Source: JASHVB01 sp035508435
GTDB lineage: Bacteria > Pseudomonadota > Alphaproteobacteria > Acetobacterales > Acetobacteraceae
Direction of reading: 5' to 3'
Length of the DNA: 64,000 nucleotides
Assembly: GCA_035508435.1 (NCBI GenBank)
Contig: DATJNA010000016.1
Location: forward strand, 62,001 to 126,000
Under the pieces are notes generated by a model. It did no database searches. It worked only from the letters and a program-made list of their open reading frames with translations, and was not told the DNA's origin. The position numbers and the translations under genes were made by a program. Positions 34,928-44,411 of this stretch are shown piece after piece. The first letter of the stretch is position 1, and every line of letters begins with the position of its first letter.

Positions 34928-36277
34928 ATGCGTACGCTGGAGCAAACCGCCAACGCCCTGGCCGCGGGCCAAACGAGCAGTCGCGCGCTGGTGGAGGAGT
35001 GCCTGGCGCGGATCGCCGATCCGTCGGGGGAGGGGGCCCGCGCTTTTATCAAGACCGATCCGGAATGGGCGCATGCGATGGCGGAAGCGATGGACGCGCT
35101 GCGTCGCGTCGGGCGTGCCCCGAGCCGCTATGCCGGCATTCCGATCGCGCTGAAGGATTTGTTCGATATCGCCGGCCAACCGACCCCCGCAGGCTCCGCG
35201 GTGCTGGCGGATGCGCCCCCCGCGTTGGCGCATGCGTCGGTGGTGCAGCGGATGGTTGCGGCGGGGTTCGTGCCGGTCGGCCGCACCAACATGACCGAGT
35301 TCGCCTTCTCCGGCCTGGGCATCAATCCACATCATGGCACCCCGGCCTCGCCCTGGGACCGCGCATCGCGTCGCATTCCGGGTGGCAGTTCCTCAGGCAC
35401 GGGCGTGGCCGTGGCAGACCGGATGGCGGTGGCCGGGCTGGGAACCGACACCGGCGGATCGTGCCGCATTCCGGCGGCGTTCTGCGGCGTTGTCGGCTAC
35501 AAGCCGACGGCACGCCGCGTGCCGATCGCGGGCGTGCTGCCGCTGGCGCCGAGCCTCGATTCGGTCGGGCCGCTGGCGCCCAGTGTCGGCTGCTGCGCCG
35601 TCATCGACGCGGTGCTCGCCGGCGAACCTCCCGCCCTGCCCGAGCCGGCCGCGCTTACCGGCCTACGGTTGGCGGTGCCGGAGAACCTCGTGCTGGATGG
35701 CCTGGATGCCACGGTGGCGACCGCTTTCGCCCACACTTTGTCGGTCCTCGAGCGCGCCGGAGCGCGGCTGATCCGCACCCGGGTTGCGGAATTCGAGGCG
35801 AGCGTGGCGGCGAATGCCAAGGGCGGGTTTGCCGCGTCGGAAGCCTACGCCTGGCACCGCAGCTTGCTGGCCGAGAAGGGCGACGGCTACGACCCGCGTA
35901 TTCGCATACGCATCGCGCGCGGCGAGCGGATGAGCGCCGCGGACTACCTGGAGGTAGCAGCGGCGCGCACGCGGCTGATCGCCAGCTTCGATGCTCGCAC
36001 GGCGGACTATGATTGCGTGGTCATGCCGACGGTGCCGATCATTGCACCGCGCATTGCGGACCTGGACGACGAGCGCGAGTACAACCGGATCAATCTGCTG
36101 ATCCTGCGCAACACGGCGCTGGGCAATTTCCTCGACCGTTGCGCGATCAGCCTTCCCTGCCATCGTGCCGGAGAAGCCCCGGTTGGACTGATGCTGATGG
36201 GCGAGACGATGGGCGACGGGCGCTTGTTCTGCATTGCCGCGGGCGTCGAGAAGGCTCTGCGCGGCGCGATGGGGTGA
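34928..36277 (+). CDS. Amidase-signature family enzyme
   Basis: A 449-aa amidase. The Ser-cisSer-Lys triad is intact: K76 in IALKDLFD, a Ser of PGGSSSG (residues 151-157) and S178 in GTDTGGSCRIPAAFCG. The substrate cannot be told; members include GatA, allophanate hydrolase, indoleacetamide hydrolase and general aliphatic amidases. GatA is less likely because gatB and gatC are not adjacent. ATG 34928 has GAGG upstream. The stop lies inside a 15-bp tandem repeat. Confidence 0.88.
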   Translation: MRTLEQTANALAAGQTSSRALVEECLARIADPSGEGARAFIKTDPEWAHAMAEAMDALRRVGRAPSRYAGIPIALKDLFDIAGQPTPAGSAVLADAPPALAHASVVQRMVAAGFVPVGRTNMTEFAFSGLGINPHHGTPASPWDRASRRIPGGSSSGTGVAVADRMAVAGLGTDTGGSCRIPAAFCGVVGYKPTARRVPIAGVLPLAPSLDSVGPLAPSVGCCAVIDAVLAGEPPALPEPAALTGLRLAVPENLVLDGLDATVATAFAHTLSVLERAGARLIRTRVAEFEASVAANAKGGFAASEAYAWHRSLLAEKGDGYDPRIRIRIARGERMSAADYLEVAAARTRLIASFDARTADYDCVVMPTVPIIAPRIADLDDEREYNRINLLILRNTALGNFLDRCAISLPCHRAGEAPVGLMLMGETMGDGRLFCIAAGVEKALRGAMG

Positions 36278-36312
36278 TAGACGATAGGGTGACAGGCGAT
36301 GGGGTGACAGGG
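36268..36312. repeat. Three 15-bp tandem units over the amidase stop
   Basis: gatggggtgatagac, gatagggtgacaggc, gatggggtgacaggg. The first unit contains the amidase stop codon (TGA 36275-36277), so slippage here could move the stop only by changing the frame. Confidence 0.8.
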
Positions 36313-36745
36313 GCTGCCGATCTTGCGCGGCGGAGCGGATCGGCGCGCCGGGTGCTGTTGCGGTGGCGTGTGAGGCGCGGGTCGGGTGGCCTTTATGTGG
36401 CGGCGGCGGGGGCAAGAGCCGCAGAGGCAACGGCCAGCATGCGGCCGTGGAAGCGTGGGGAAACGCAGTCCAGGTTGCAAGCGGAGGTTGATGGCAACAG
36501 CTACCACGCACAGGCTCAAAACACGGCCATAGAGCTGCGCCCACGGTTATCGGCGCCTCAGCAATTTCGGTGCAAAGGATGAATGTTACACGACTCCGTG
36601 AACTGTGATCTTCATCGCAGTCGTTCCGGCAGAAACTAGGCAAGATCGGGGCTGGTGTTGCAGCCGGTGCGACTACTGACGCAGTTGTGGCCGCAATACC
36701 AATCATACACGGAAGAAACAACTTAGGTCTCGGGGGGAGGCTGTT
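36278..36745. other. Intergenic region before vgrG
   Basis: About 470 bp. Apart from the 15-bp repeat at its left end nothing structured was seen. The vgrG start is preceded by a long purine stretch (cggggggagg), the likely ribosome binding site. The region marks the boundary between housekeeping genes and the T6SS cargo module. Confidence 0.45.
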
Positions 36746-39106
36746 GTGGACAACCTCGACGTGGGCATGGCGCACGACATCGCCGAGGCAGACAGATCGG
36801 AGGTCGCAAAGCGGCCGCTCGCCATCGACTCCCCGCTTGGCCCTGGCGCATTGCTCACGACACGGCTGGACGGCGAGGACGCATTATCGCGCTGCTTTCT
36901 CTATCGGGTCGAAGTCATTGGCTTGGTGCCCGAAGCCTCGGTCGAGGCATTGGTCGGCGAGCCAGTCACCCTGTGGCTGATGGACGATGGCACGGAATCC
37001 AGGCGGCCGATCCATGGCCATGTTCGCAGCGTGGCCAGCCTGGGCCATGACGTACACGGCCACCGGCAATTTGAGCTTGAGGTTGTGCCGCGCCTTTGGT
37101 TCCTGAGCTGCACCTGCGACTGCCGGATCTTCCAGGACCTGAGCGTGCCCGAGATTCTGCGCATGGTGTTCATCGAGCATGGGCTGACCGACTTCACGTT
37201 CCGGGTCGTGCAGGAGGAGTATCCGAAACTCGACTATTGCGTGCAGTACGAGGAGTCGGCGCTCGATTTCGTCTCCCGCCTGATGGAGCATCTTGGAATA
37301 TTCTATTGGCACGAGCATCACGCCGACAAGCACACGCTGATGCTCGGCGACCGCAACGCCGCGACCGGCCGGTGCACACCCGAGTCGGTGTCCCTGGCAT
37401 CGAACCGGGTCGGCGGCGAGATCCAATCGCTGGATTTTCGTACTACGTTCCGTCCCGGGAAGTGGACGTTGAACGACTATGATTTCGAGTCGCCCACCAA
37501 GCGGCTGCTGGTCGGCACTCCCACGACGCTGAACGTACCGCGCATGCGCAACCACGAGATCTATCGCTGGGCCGGCGAATTCACCCAGCATGACGACGGC
37601 ACGCGACTGAGCAGGATCCGCATGGAGATGGAGGAGGCGCGGCATCGTGTGGTGTCCGGCGCCGGCCATTGCATCGGCTTCGATCCGGGGCAGCGGGTTG
37701 GCATCGACGCCGGACGTGGCAGCCTGGGCGGCGTCTATCTGCTGACCGAGGTGCGTCACCATGCCACCGGGCCCGGCATCGAATCGGGCCCGGGCGCCGA
37801 AGGTTACCGTTATAACAACGAATTCGTCGCCATCCCGGCGGCCACGCCGTACCGGCCGCCCTTGATCACCTCGAAGCCGGTCATGCGCGGATCGCAGACC
37901 GCGACCGTGGTTGGGCCGCCGGGCGAAAGTATCTACTGCGACCCGTTCGGCCGCGTCCGCGTGCAGTTCCATTGGGACCGTCGCGGACTGCGCAACGACC
38001 GCAGCTCGTGCTGGATCCGCGTCTCACAGACGCGAGCCGGGTCGTTCTATGGCAGTCTGGTGATCCCGCATGTCGGCCACGAGGTGATCGTGGCGTTCCT
38101 CGAGGGTGACCCTGATCGGCCGCTGATCGTCGGCTCGGTACCGAATGCGCTGACGATGCCGCCGGTGGAGCTGCCGCTTGACAAACACAAGACCATTTCC
38201 CGCGATCACGCCGACAATCGGACGATCATGCAGGGCAAGCCCGGACAAGAACATTTCACCATGGTATCGCCCCGCCGGGTCGCCACGGTCGCCGCACCGC
38301 ACGGCGCCCGCCCGCTTTCGGCGTACGGCTTGCCGACAACGTTCAGCGATAAGGTGGACCAGTTCGACGGTTTCCAGATCGAGCCGTACAAGGATGCTGA
38401 CGGACTTTATGAGGTCTGGGAAACCTGGTTCATGCTGTGCCATCCGAGCAAAGAGGGGGTTCCGCCGATACAGGACGAGAACGGCAGCGGCACCCACGAC
38501 ATCCAGAATGACCTGACGCAGGATGCCGGCCCGATACTCAAGGTCACCGCGCCATCGTCAGGTTCATCGTCATCATCGCCTTCCTCGTCGTATACATGGA
38601 GCGACTCGCCCAGCCTGGACGTGAAGGCGGATGCCTGCGACATCAGCTCCTTTACAACGGGAAGGAACAACGCAGTCAGCCTGGGCAACAAGAACACCTG
38701 GGTCTACGCCAACAACAACACCTGGGTAAACGGCGATTCCAACTCGCATATCAAAGGCAACTCCTATTCCAATATCGATTGCTCATCCGTTTCAACGGTG
38801 GCCGACATTGCCTTCTCTTTCGTGGGAAACGACCGCACCAACATCACCGGAGTCACGCAGCAGTCAATTGTCGGCGGACTGAACATGTCGGTTGCCTCCG
38901 TCGCCGTGAGCCTGTCACTTCTCAGCTTTTCGAAGTCGTTGCTCGATAATCATCAATACCAGGCCCAGATCAACGACATCGTCGCGCGCATCAAGACCAT
39001 CGAAGCTGATGTTCACTCATCCGGGATCAAACTGGAGGACCACGGATTTCATCTGCATGAACCGGGCGACTACGTCATCCAGTCCGGCAATGTGATGTAT
39101 GCGTGA
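36746..39106 (+). CDS. vgrG: Type VI secretion tip protein VgrG (TssI)
   Basis: A 786-aa VgrG spike protein. Residues 30-400 form the gp27-like part (LSRCFLYRVEVIGLV, then LSVPEILRMVFIEHG and YEESALDFVSRLMEHLGIFY, the typical VgrG stretch). The gp5-like OB fold follows (DPFGRVRVQFHWDRRG, then SCWIRVSQTRAGSFYG and VIVAFLEGDPDRPLIVGSV). The last 250 residues include a Ser-rich linker and Asn/Gly-rich strands, probably an extended beta-helix or a cargo-binding extension. No toxin domain was recognised. The start is GTG 36746 with GGGGAGG upstream. No other structural T6SS gene is in the window. Confidence 0.93.
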   Translation: MDNLDVGMAHDIAEADRSEVAKRPLAIDSPLGPGALLTTRLDGEDALSRCFLYRVEVIGLVPEASVEALVGEPVTLWLMDDGTESRRPIHGHVRSVASLGHDVHGHRQFELEVVPRLWFLSCTCDCRIFQDLSVPEILRMVFIEHGLTDFTFRVVQEEYPKLDYCVQYEESALDFVSRLMEHLGIFYWHEHHADKHTLMLGDRNAATGRCTPESVSLASNRVGGEIQSLDFRTTFRPGKWTLNDYDFESPTKRLLVGTPTTLNVPRMRNHEIYRWAGEFTQHDDGTRLSRIRMEMEEARHRVVSGAGHCIGFDPGQRVGIDAGRGSLGGVYLLTEVRHHATGPGIESGPGAEGYRYNNEFVAIPAATPYRPPLITSKPVMRGSQTATVVGPPGESIYCDPFGRVRVQFHWDRRGLRNDRSSCWIRVSQTRAGSFYGSLVIPHVGHEVIVAFLEGDPDRPLIVGSVPNALTMPPVELPLDKHKTISRDHADNRTIMQGKPGQEHFTMVSPRRVATVAAPHGARPLSAYGLPTTFSDKVDQFDGFQIEPYKDADGLYEVWETWFMLCHPSKEGVPPIQDENGSGTHDIQNDLTQDAGPILKVTAPSSGSSSSSPSSSYTWSDSPSLDVKADACDISSFTTGRNNAVSLGNKNTWVYANNNTWVNGDSNSHIKGNSYSNIDCSSVSTVADIAFSFVGNDRTNITGVTQQSIVGGLNMSVASVAVSLSLLSFSKSLLDNHQYQAQINDIVARIKTIEADVHSSGIKLEDHGFHLHEPGDYVIQSGNVMYA

Positions 39107-39207
39107 AGATTGTCGATCAAACGCAAGGGGGAAGCGTTGCCGTGCCATCTGCCTGAGGTCTCGAATGGAAGTCCGCTGAAGGTCGGTCCTGGCACCGGAT
39201 TCCGGCC

Positions 39208-41859
39208 ATGAAGATCATCAAGCCGCAAACGCTTGGCCTGCTGACCCGACCGTTCGAGTTCCGGCGTGAATTCTGGCTCGGCATCTCCGTGCTTGCCTTC
39301 CTGCCGATCGGCGAGACCCCACTGCTCTTGAAAGAGACCGAGATGTGGTCGTTCCTGGCGGAAGAGCTGCCGCCGGACCTGCCGCTCGACGCCGCGATTC
39401 CCAAGCTGCAGCCGGAGTTCCTGGCGATCTCACACTGCTATGCACCAGGCGACGTCGCGGCGCCGCTGGTGCACACCGGCATCCAGCTTGGCCCGGTGAT
39501 CAAGCAACTCGACGTTCACGGCGACCGCATGTTCGACCGCAGTCGGCGGCGGCTCGGCGAGGCGGTGCCATTCACGCAAATGGCGCTCGATTGGACCCGC
39601 ACCTACGGCGGCGCCGGGTTTGCCGATAATCCCGTGGGCAAGGGCGTCCCACCAGGACAGGAGATGCAGTCCTTCCCGGTGCAGAACGTCCTCAACCCCG
39701 CGCTTGGTCAGGACGGAGCGCGTGTGCCTGTCGCCTACGGACCGGTGGACCAGATGTGGCCGGCGCGGGCGAGGCTGGTGGGGACACACGACGATAGCTG
39801 GCTGAAACAGGATTTTCCCGGCTTCGCGCGCGACATCGACTGGCACTTCTTCAACCTGGCGCAGCCCGATCAATGGCTGCCCCAGCCGCTCAACGGCGAC
39901 GAGACCTATGCCTTCAAGAACCTGCATCCGCGCCAGCCGCTGCTGCAAGGCCGGCTGCCCGGCATGGCGGCAAGGCTGTTTCTGACAAAGAACAGACGCC
40001 GCGACGGCGGCCGCGAAGCCGGCGATGGCGGCTTCGAAGAGGTGCCGCTCAGGCTGACCACCGTGTGGTTTTTCCCCCACCGCGAGCGGCTGGTGCTGGT
40101 GCATCATGGACAGGCTCGCCTGGCCGAGGAGGATGCTGCCGACATCGGCCGCGTGGTGGTAGGTGCCGACCGGTTGGGCTCGTTGCGAGCCGCCGAGGAA
40201 TACCGCGCCGTGATGGTGAAGCGGGCTGATACCAAGGGCGGCGGGATCCACGCGTTGCGTGATGCGGACCTCGTGCCGGCGGAATGGCTGGCGCTCGCGG
40301 CGGCCGCACCTGATGCGGAACCCTCGCGGCCGGAACTTGCCCTCTCCCGGGCCAGACAACGCGCGGAACGCGAACAAATGGCGGCGCGGGAGAAGCTGAA
40401 GCAACACGGGCTGAATCCCAACACGTTCGACCCGCAACCGCCGCCGCCGCCACGACCCGCCCCGACTTTGGCGGAATTGCCCGCCTTTGCCGCGGCGGCG
40501 CGGGCGGAAGCCGCGGAGCAACAGGCAAAAGCTGCAGCGGAAGCGGCGGCGATCAAGGCCGACGCGGCGGCCAGACTCGCGGCGGCGGGTATGCCGGACG
40601 CGGAAATCCAGCAGCGGCTCAACCCGAAATCACAAGGTCCCCCGGCCTTCAGCGCTGCCGCCATGCGCGAGCAATTGACCCAGCAAATCAACGCCGGGCG
40701 GGTGTTCGGCCAACTGACGGACGAACTGGAAGACCAGTTGGTGTCGCCGGAATTCCTGGCACAGTTGGACGCAGCCGAGGCTGGCATCCGAAACAGCTAC
40801 CGGCTTTCAGCACACCTCCAGGAACCCACCGACGTGCTGCCCGCGGAACGCAGCGCGGAGCTTCGCCGCTGGCTCGCTGCCGACACGGCAGCCGCCCGCG
40901 CGCTGTATGACCTGCACGGCGCCGATCTGTCCGGACTCGACCTGTCCGGGCTCGATCTGTCAGGCATCTGCCTGGACAGCGCCAATCTCGCCGGCACGCG
41001 CCTGGCCGGAGCCAATCTGAGCAATGCCGTCCTGGCCCACGCCGCCCTTCGCGACTGTGTGCTGGATGGCGCCAACCTGAGCGGCGCCAATCTGGGCAAG
41101 GCCCATCTGCAGGGTGCTTCGCTCAACAACGCCGTCTTGAAGCGGACCATACTGGCCGGTGCCGACCTTACCGACGCGTCGCTCGCCAACGCCGACCTGG
41201 AAGGCGCCGATCTCAGCGAGGCGGTGATCAGCGGAACCAATTTCAGCGCGGTTCATGCCCCTGGGATTCTGGCGATGAAGCTGTCACTGCCCGGCCTGCG
41301 CGCGCCGGGCATCGTGCTGACCAAGGCGAAATTCGTCGAATGCAACCTGCAAGGTGCCGATCTGACCGCAGCGAAACTGGAGCGCGCGGTGTTTCTCGCG
41401 TGCAATCTGAGCGGCATCAGCCTCGGGCACGCGCGGCTCCGCAAGGCAGTGTTCGTCAAGCAGTGTTCGCTGATTGGCGCCCACCTGACCGGTGCCGACA
41501 TGACGGAGGCGAACCTGCGGGAAACCAAACTGAGCGGCGCGGACCTGGACCGCGCGATCCTGGTCCAGGCGGACTTTTCCAAGGCTGATCTGTCCAATGC
41601 TCTGTTGCATCTGGCGCGCGGAAAAGCATGCCAGTTGGTCGCGGCGGATCTCCGCCGTGCTGATATGCGCGACGCCGACTTCGCCAACGCCGACCTGTCG
41701 CGCGCCGACCTGCGCGGCGCCAATCTGTCGGGTATGTCCGTGTACGAGGCCAACCTGGCACGCGCGAGGTTGGACGAGGCAACCACGCGGCGCGGCATGT
41801 TCCGCGTCCGGATGCGCTACCTGCCGGTCTACGAGCCACCCCAGGAAGCGCCGGCATGA
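39208..41859 (+). CDS. DUF2169 and pentapeptide-repeat protein (T6SS accessory)
   Basis: An 883-aa protein. Residues 1-360 form a DUF2169 domain (LTRPFEFRREFWLGISVL, QMALDWTRTYGGAGFADNP, FKNLHPRQPLLQGRLPGM). DUF2169 proteins are known as adaptors that load effectors on VgrG. A charged, Ala/Gln-rich linker that may form coiled coil covers about 380-540. Residues 580-870 are pentapeptide repeats (A-D/N-L-x-x: ADLSGLDLSGLDLSGIC), forming a right-handed beta-helix. The next gene overlaps by ATGA. It may be the effector itself or an adaptor with a beta-helical arm. Confidence 0.85.
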   Translation: MKIIKPQTLGLLTRPFEFRREFWLGISVLAFLPIGETPLLLKETEMWSFLAEELPPDLPLDAAIPKLQPEFLAISHCYAPGDVAAPLVHTGIQLGPVIKQLDVHGDRMFDRSRRRLGEAVPFTQMALDWTRTYGGAGFADNPVGKGVPPGQEMQSFPVQNVLNPALGQDGARVPVAYGPVDQMWPARARLVGTHDDSWLKQDFPGFARDIDWHFFNLAQPDQWLPQPLNGDETYAFKNLHPRQPLLQGRLPGMAARLFLTKNRRRDGGREAGDGGFEEVPLRLTTVWFFPHRERLVLVHHGQARLAEEDAADIGRVVVGADRLGSLRAAEEYRAVMVKRADTKGGGIHALRDADLVPAEWLALAAAAPDAEPSRPELALSRARQRAEREQMAAREKLKQHGLNPNTFDPQPPPPPRPAPTLAELPAFAAAARAEAAEQQAKAAAEAAAIKADAAARLAAAGMPDAEIQQRLNPKSQGPPAFSAAAMREQLTQQINAGRVFGQLTDELEDQLVSPEFLAQLDAAEAGIRNSYRLSAHLQEPTDVLPAERSAELRRWLAADTAAARALYDLHGADLSGLDLSGLDLSGICLDSANLAGTRLAGANLSNAVLAHAALRDCVLDGANLSGANLGKAHLQGASLNNAVLKRTILAGADLTDASLANADLEGADLSEAVISGTNFSAVHAPGILAMKLSLPGLRAPGIVLTKAKFVECNLQGADLTAAKLERAVFLACNLSGISLGHARLRKAVFVKQCSLIGAHLTGADMTEANLRETKLSGADLDRAILVQADFSKADLSNALLHLARGKACQLVAADLRRADMRDADFANADLSRADLRGANLSGMSVYEANLARARLDEATTRRGMFRVRMRYLPVYEPPQEAPA

Positions 41860-42911
41860 CCCCGGACGAACTCGCAAGACGTGTGGATGACGGCGAGTTG
41901 GTCCGCCAGGTGTCTCTGGCGGGCGCCAATCTCGCCGGCCGCACGTACCGGGCCGCCGATTTCGACCATGTCGATTTCAGCGGTGCCGATCTGCGTCAGG
42001 CAAATCTCGGACGCTCGAATTTCATCCACTGCACCCTGGCCGGCGCCAATCTCGCAGCGGCACACCTCGGCCGGGTGAATTTCGTCGAATGCGATCTCGC
42101 TGACGCCTCGCTGGTTGGCGCGAAAATGGAGCGGTCGAAATTCATCAAATGTGATCTGGCGCGGGCGCGGCTGAGTGAGACGCTGCTGTTGCACGTGGCC
42201 ATGGCTGAATGCGACCTGAGCGGGACGATCTTCACCGGCGTGCGGTTCGAGCGCAGCTCGCTGGTGAAATGCACCACCGCGGAGATCGATATCTCGCAGA
42301 CCGAGTGGTACCGGGCGGTTTTCCTGAATGCCGACTTGCGCGCGGCACGCATGGAGGGGGCACGGTTCTCGCGTTCCACTCTGATCGGCGCCAATTTCGC
42401 CGGCCGTGCGTTGCCGGGGCTTGCCGTCGCGGCTTGTGCGCTGAGCGATGCCGACTTCACAGGCTGCGACCTCGCCGGCGCCGACCTCGCCCAATGCATG
42501 CTCTTCGGCACCAGACTGGCAGGCGCGGTGCTGCAGGATGCCAATCTCGCACGCGCTGTTCTGCAAAACGCGATCATGCAGCAGGCGGATCTGACGAATG
42601 CCGATCTGACCCAGGCCATCCTGATCGGCGCTGACGCGACCGAGGCGATTTTCAGCAATGCCACCTTGTTCCAGTGCTGCGCCACTGGGCTGATCGCGGC
42701 CGGCGCGGACTTTCGCGGCGCTGATCTGAGGAACGCCGACTTCAGTCACGCCACACTGGATCGGGCCAATCTCGATGGGGTCACGCTGGACCGCACCAAC
42801 TTCCACGCAGTCTCGGAGCAAGATGCGGTGTTTCCGTCCCGTCAGGGGGCGTTGGCCGCCGATCCCGACCGGACGATGGCAGATGCATGGCCCCAGCATG
42901 CCAATGCCTGA
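41856..42911 (+). CDS. Pentapeptide-repeat protein
   Basis: A 351-aa protein made almost wholly of pentapeptide repeats (for example ADLRQANLGRSNFIHCTLAG) from residue 15 to 325, ending with a short charged tail. It resembles the C-terminal half of the preceding protein, and both were probably formed by duplication. It is translationally coupled to the upstream gene (ATGA). A role as effector, immunity protein or structural partner of VgrG is possible, but the sequence does not decide this. Confidence 0.82.
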   Translation: MTPDELARRVDDGELVRQVSLAGANLAGRTYRAADFDHVDFSGADLRQANLGRSNFIHCTLAGANLAAAHLGRVNFVECDLADASLVGAKMERSKFIKCDLARARLSETLLLHVAMAECDLSGTIFTGVRFERSSLVKCTTAEIDISQTEWYRAVFLNADLRAARMEGARFSRSTLIGANFAGRALPGLAVAACALSDADFTGCDLAGADLAQCMLFGTRLAGAVLQDANLARAVLQNAIMQQADLTNADLTQAILIGADATEAIFSNATLFQCCATGLIAAGADFRGADLRNADFSHATLDRANLDGVTLDRTNFHAVSEQDAVFPSRQGALAADPDRTMADAWPQHANA

Positions 42912-42956
42912 CACGCACATCCATCCAGCGCCCGCGGCGCATCCGAGGAGCCCGTC

Positions 42957-43658
42957 ATGACTGCCATGCCCGTGCACAGACCACGCGCCTCAGGCCGCAA
43001 GCCGTTGTCACGCATGGACGAACCCTTCGCTGGCGCGATGTGGCCGGCGGATCTTGGCTCCGCCGAGATGATCTCATGCCAGGGGCGGGAGTCGCGCATC
43101 ATCTACGAAGGCTCGATGCATAGTGCCCGGATCGCGTTCGGCTGCCTGGTTCAGCCGGAGCCCGGCGATCGCGTTCTGGTCGGCTGCGTGGACGACACGA
43201 TGTGGATCGTATCGGTGCTGGAGCGCCGGTGCGATGCCCCGCCGCGGCTGTGGTCCGAAGGAGATCTGCAGATCGAAACCGCCCGCGGCGACGTCAGGGT
43301 GACGGCCGGGCGGACCGTCACGATCGACGCCCGTGCCAGCATCCTGGCCACGGCGCTTGAAATCGACCTGCATGCAAGGATGGCGCGCTTCATATTGGAC
43401 GAGTTGGTCCAGATCGGCCGCCGCGCCAGTTGGTATGTCAGCAGGCTGCGCTCGATGGGCGAAGTCGTCGAGACGTTCGCCGAACATGTGCTGATGCGGA
43501 CCAAGCGTGCCAGTCGTTTCGTCGAGGAAAGCGATCGGCTGCGGGCAGGCGACATCGATCATAGCGCGGAGGCCACGTTGCAGCTTCAGGCCAACGTTGC
43601 GTTCGTGACGGCGGATACAATCGTGCGGGTCGACGCCGACCAGATCCATATGGGCTGA
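42957..43658 (+). CDS. DUF3540 domain-containing protein (T6SS-associated)
   Basis: A 233-aa protein matching DUF3540: FGCLVQPEPGDRVLVGCV near residue 60, then a beta-strand-rich part that looks like a stalk, and KRASRFVEESDRLRAGDID near residue 180. DUF3540 proteins occur beside VgrG, DUF2169 and PAAR-like genes. GAGGAG lies upstream of ATG 42957. The function is unknown; it may bridge VgrG and cargo. Confidence 0.8.
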   Translation: MTAMPVHRPRASGRKPLSRMDEPFAGAMWPADLGSAEMISCQGRESRIIYEGSMHSARIAFGCLVQPEPGDRVLVGCVDDTMWIVSVLERRCDAPPRLWSEGDLQIETARGDVRVTAGRTVTIDARASILATALEIDLHARMARFILDELVQIGRRASWYVSRLRSMGEVVETFAEHVLMRTKRASRFVEESDRLRAGDIDHSAEATLQLQANVAFVTADTIVRVDADQIHMG

Positions 43659-43769
43659 GCGATGACACCGGATGGGTTATCGGCTGAGCGACGAGACAGG
43701 CTGGGCTGAGCGACGACACAGGATGGGTTGAGCGACGACACAGGATGGGTTGCGCGATGACACAGGAGA
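43653..43769. repeat. Minisatellite of about five 22-bp units
   Basis: Units of the type gggctgagcgacgacacagg, spaced 22 bp, with one unit interrupted by about 7 bp. The repeat begins over the DUF3540 stop and runs to the ribosome binding site of the PAAR-like gene (AGGAG at 43762-43768), so the repeat supplies part of the translation-initiation region. Confidence 0.85.
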
Positions 43770-43773
43770 AGTG

Positions 43774-44169
43774 ATGTTTGCCAACACGCAAACGGCGGGC
43801 ATGGACATGGCGATGCCGGATGTCTGCCTGACTCCGGCCGGGCCGGCCGTCGTGCCGATCCCCTATCCAAACATCGCCATGGGACCGACGGCGGTGCCGA
43901 GCCAGACGGTCGTGCTGATCATGGCGATGCCGGCCCATAATCTTGCCACCATCACGCCACTGACCAATGGCGACAATGCCGGGGTGGCAATGGGCGTGGC
44001 ATCCGGCACCGTGATGGGCCCGTCGCGTCATCTGACGGGCTCGTTCACCGTGTTATATGGCGGCATGCCGGCGACCCGGCTGACCTCGATGTCGCTACAG
44101 AACAATACCAACGCACCCGGGGCGCGCCTGGTGCCCAGCCAGCCGCTGGTGCTATTGCTCGCGCCGTGA
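43774..44169 (+). CDS. PAAR-like protein (DUF4150)
   Basis: A 131-aa protein of the DUF4150 PAAR-like group: MFANTQTAGMDMAMPDVCLT, then PVPIPYPNIAMG-type sequence (here VVPIPYPNIAMG) and NGDNAGVAMGVASGTVMGP. Such proteins sharpen the VgrG spike tip and can carry effectors. There is no C-terminal extension, so it is a plain tip. AGGAG is six nt upstream of ATG 43774. It closes the cargo module. Confidence 0.87.
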   Translation: MFANTQTAGMDMAMPDVCLTPAGPAVVPIPYPNIAMGPTAVPSQTVVLIMAMPAHNLATITPLTNGDNAGVAMGVASGTVMGPSRHLTGSFTVLYGGMPATRLTSMSLQNNTNAPGARLVPSQPLVLLLAP

Positions 44170-44411
44170 TGTTCCGTCGGCGAGTCGTCACGCAGCAGGG
44201 AGCCCCGGCATCGGTCGGGCAGGATGTCGATCTCCTGCCTGTTTGACTTGAGGAACAATGCCCGCCACGGCCGGGTGCCGCGGCGGTCAGGTAGATCGCG
44301 GCCAACCGCTGGCATGTCTTGCAAGGTTTGCGGCGCATCGAAGCCCGCCGCGTCGCAACCCCCGCCGGGTTGCTTGCCCGGGTGGCCGCCCCGGCGCAGC
44401 ATCGCGCGAAC

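Noticed and set aside
34928..36277. Annotation of the amidase as GatA
   Set aside because: The catalytic triad fits any amidase-signature enzyme, gatC and gatB are not adjacent, and the gene is divergent from a uronate dehydrogenase-like gene.
36007..36519. Minus-strand open frame with CHPI-type repeats
   Set aside because: It is only the 15-bp tandem repeat and the amidase gene read on the other strand; the amidase frame has clear catalytic motifs.
36746..44169. Complete type VI secretion system
   Set aside because: Only the spike and cargo genes are present; no tssB, tssC, hcp, clpV or membrane-complex genes are in the window.
44170..44411. Possible small gene between the PAAR-like gene and ubiA
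   Set aside because: Frames exist on both strands (one with CxxC pairs), but none has a ribosome binding site or recognisable sequence; they seem to be chance frames in GC-rich DNA.
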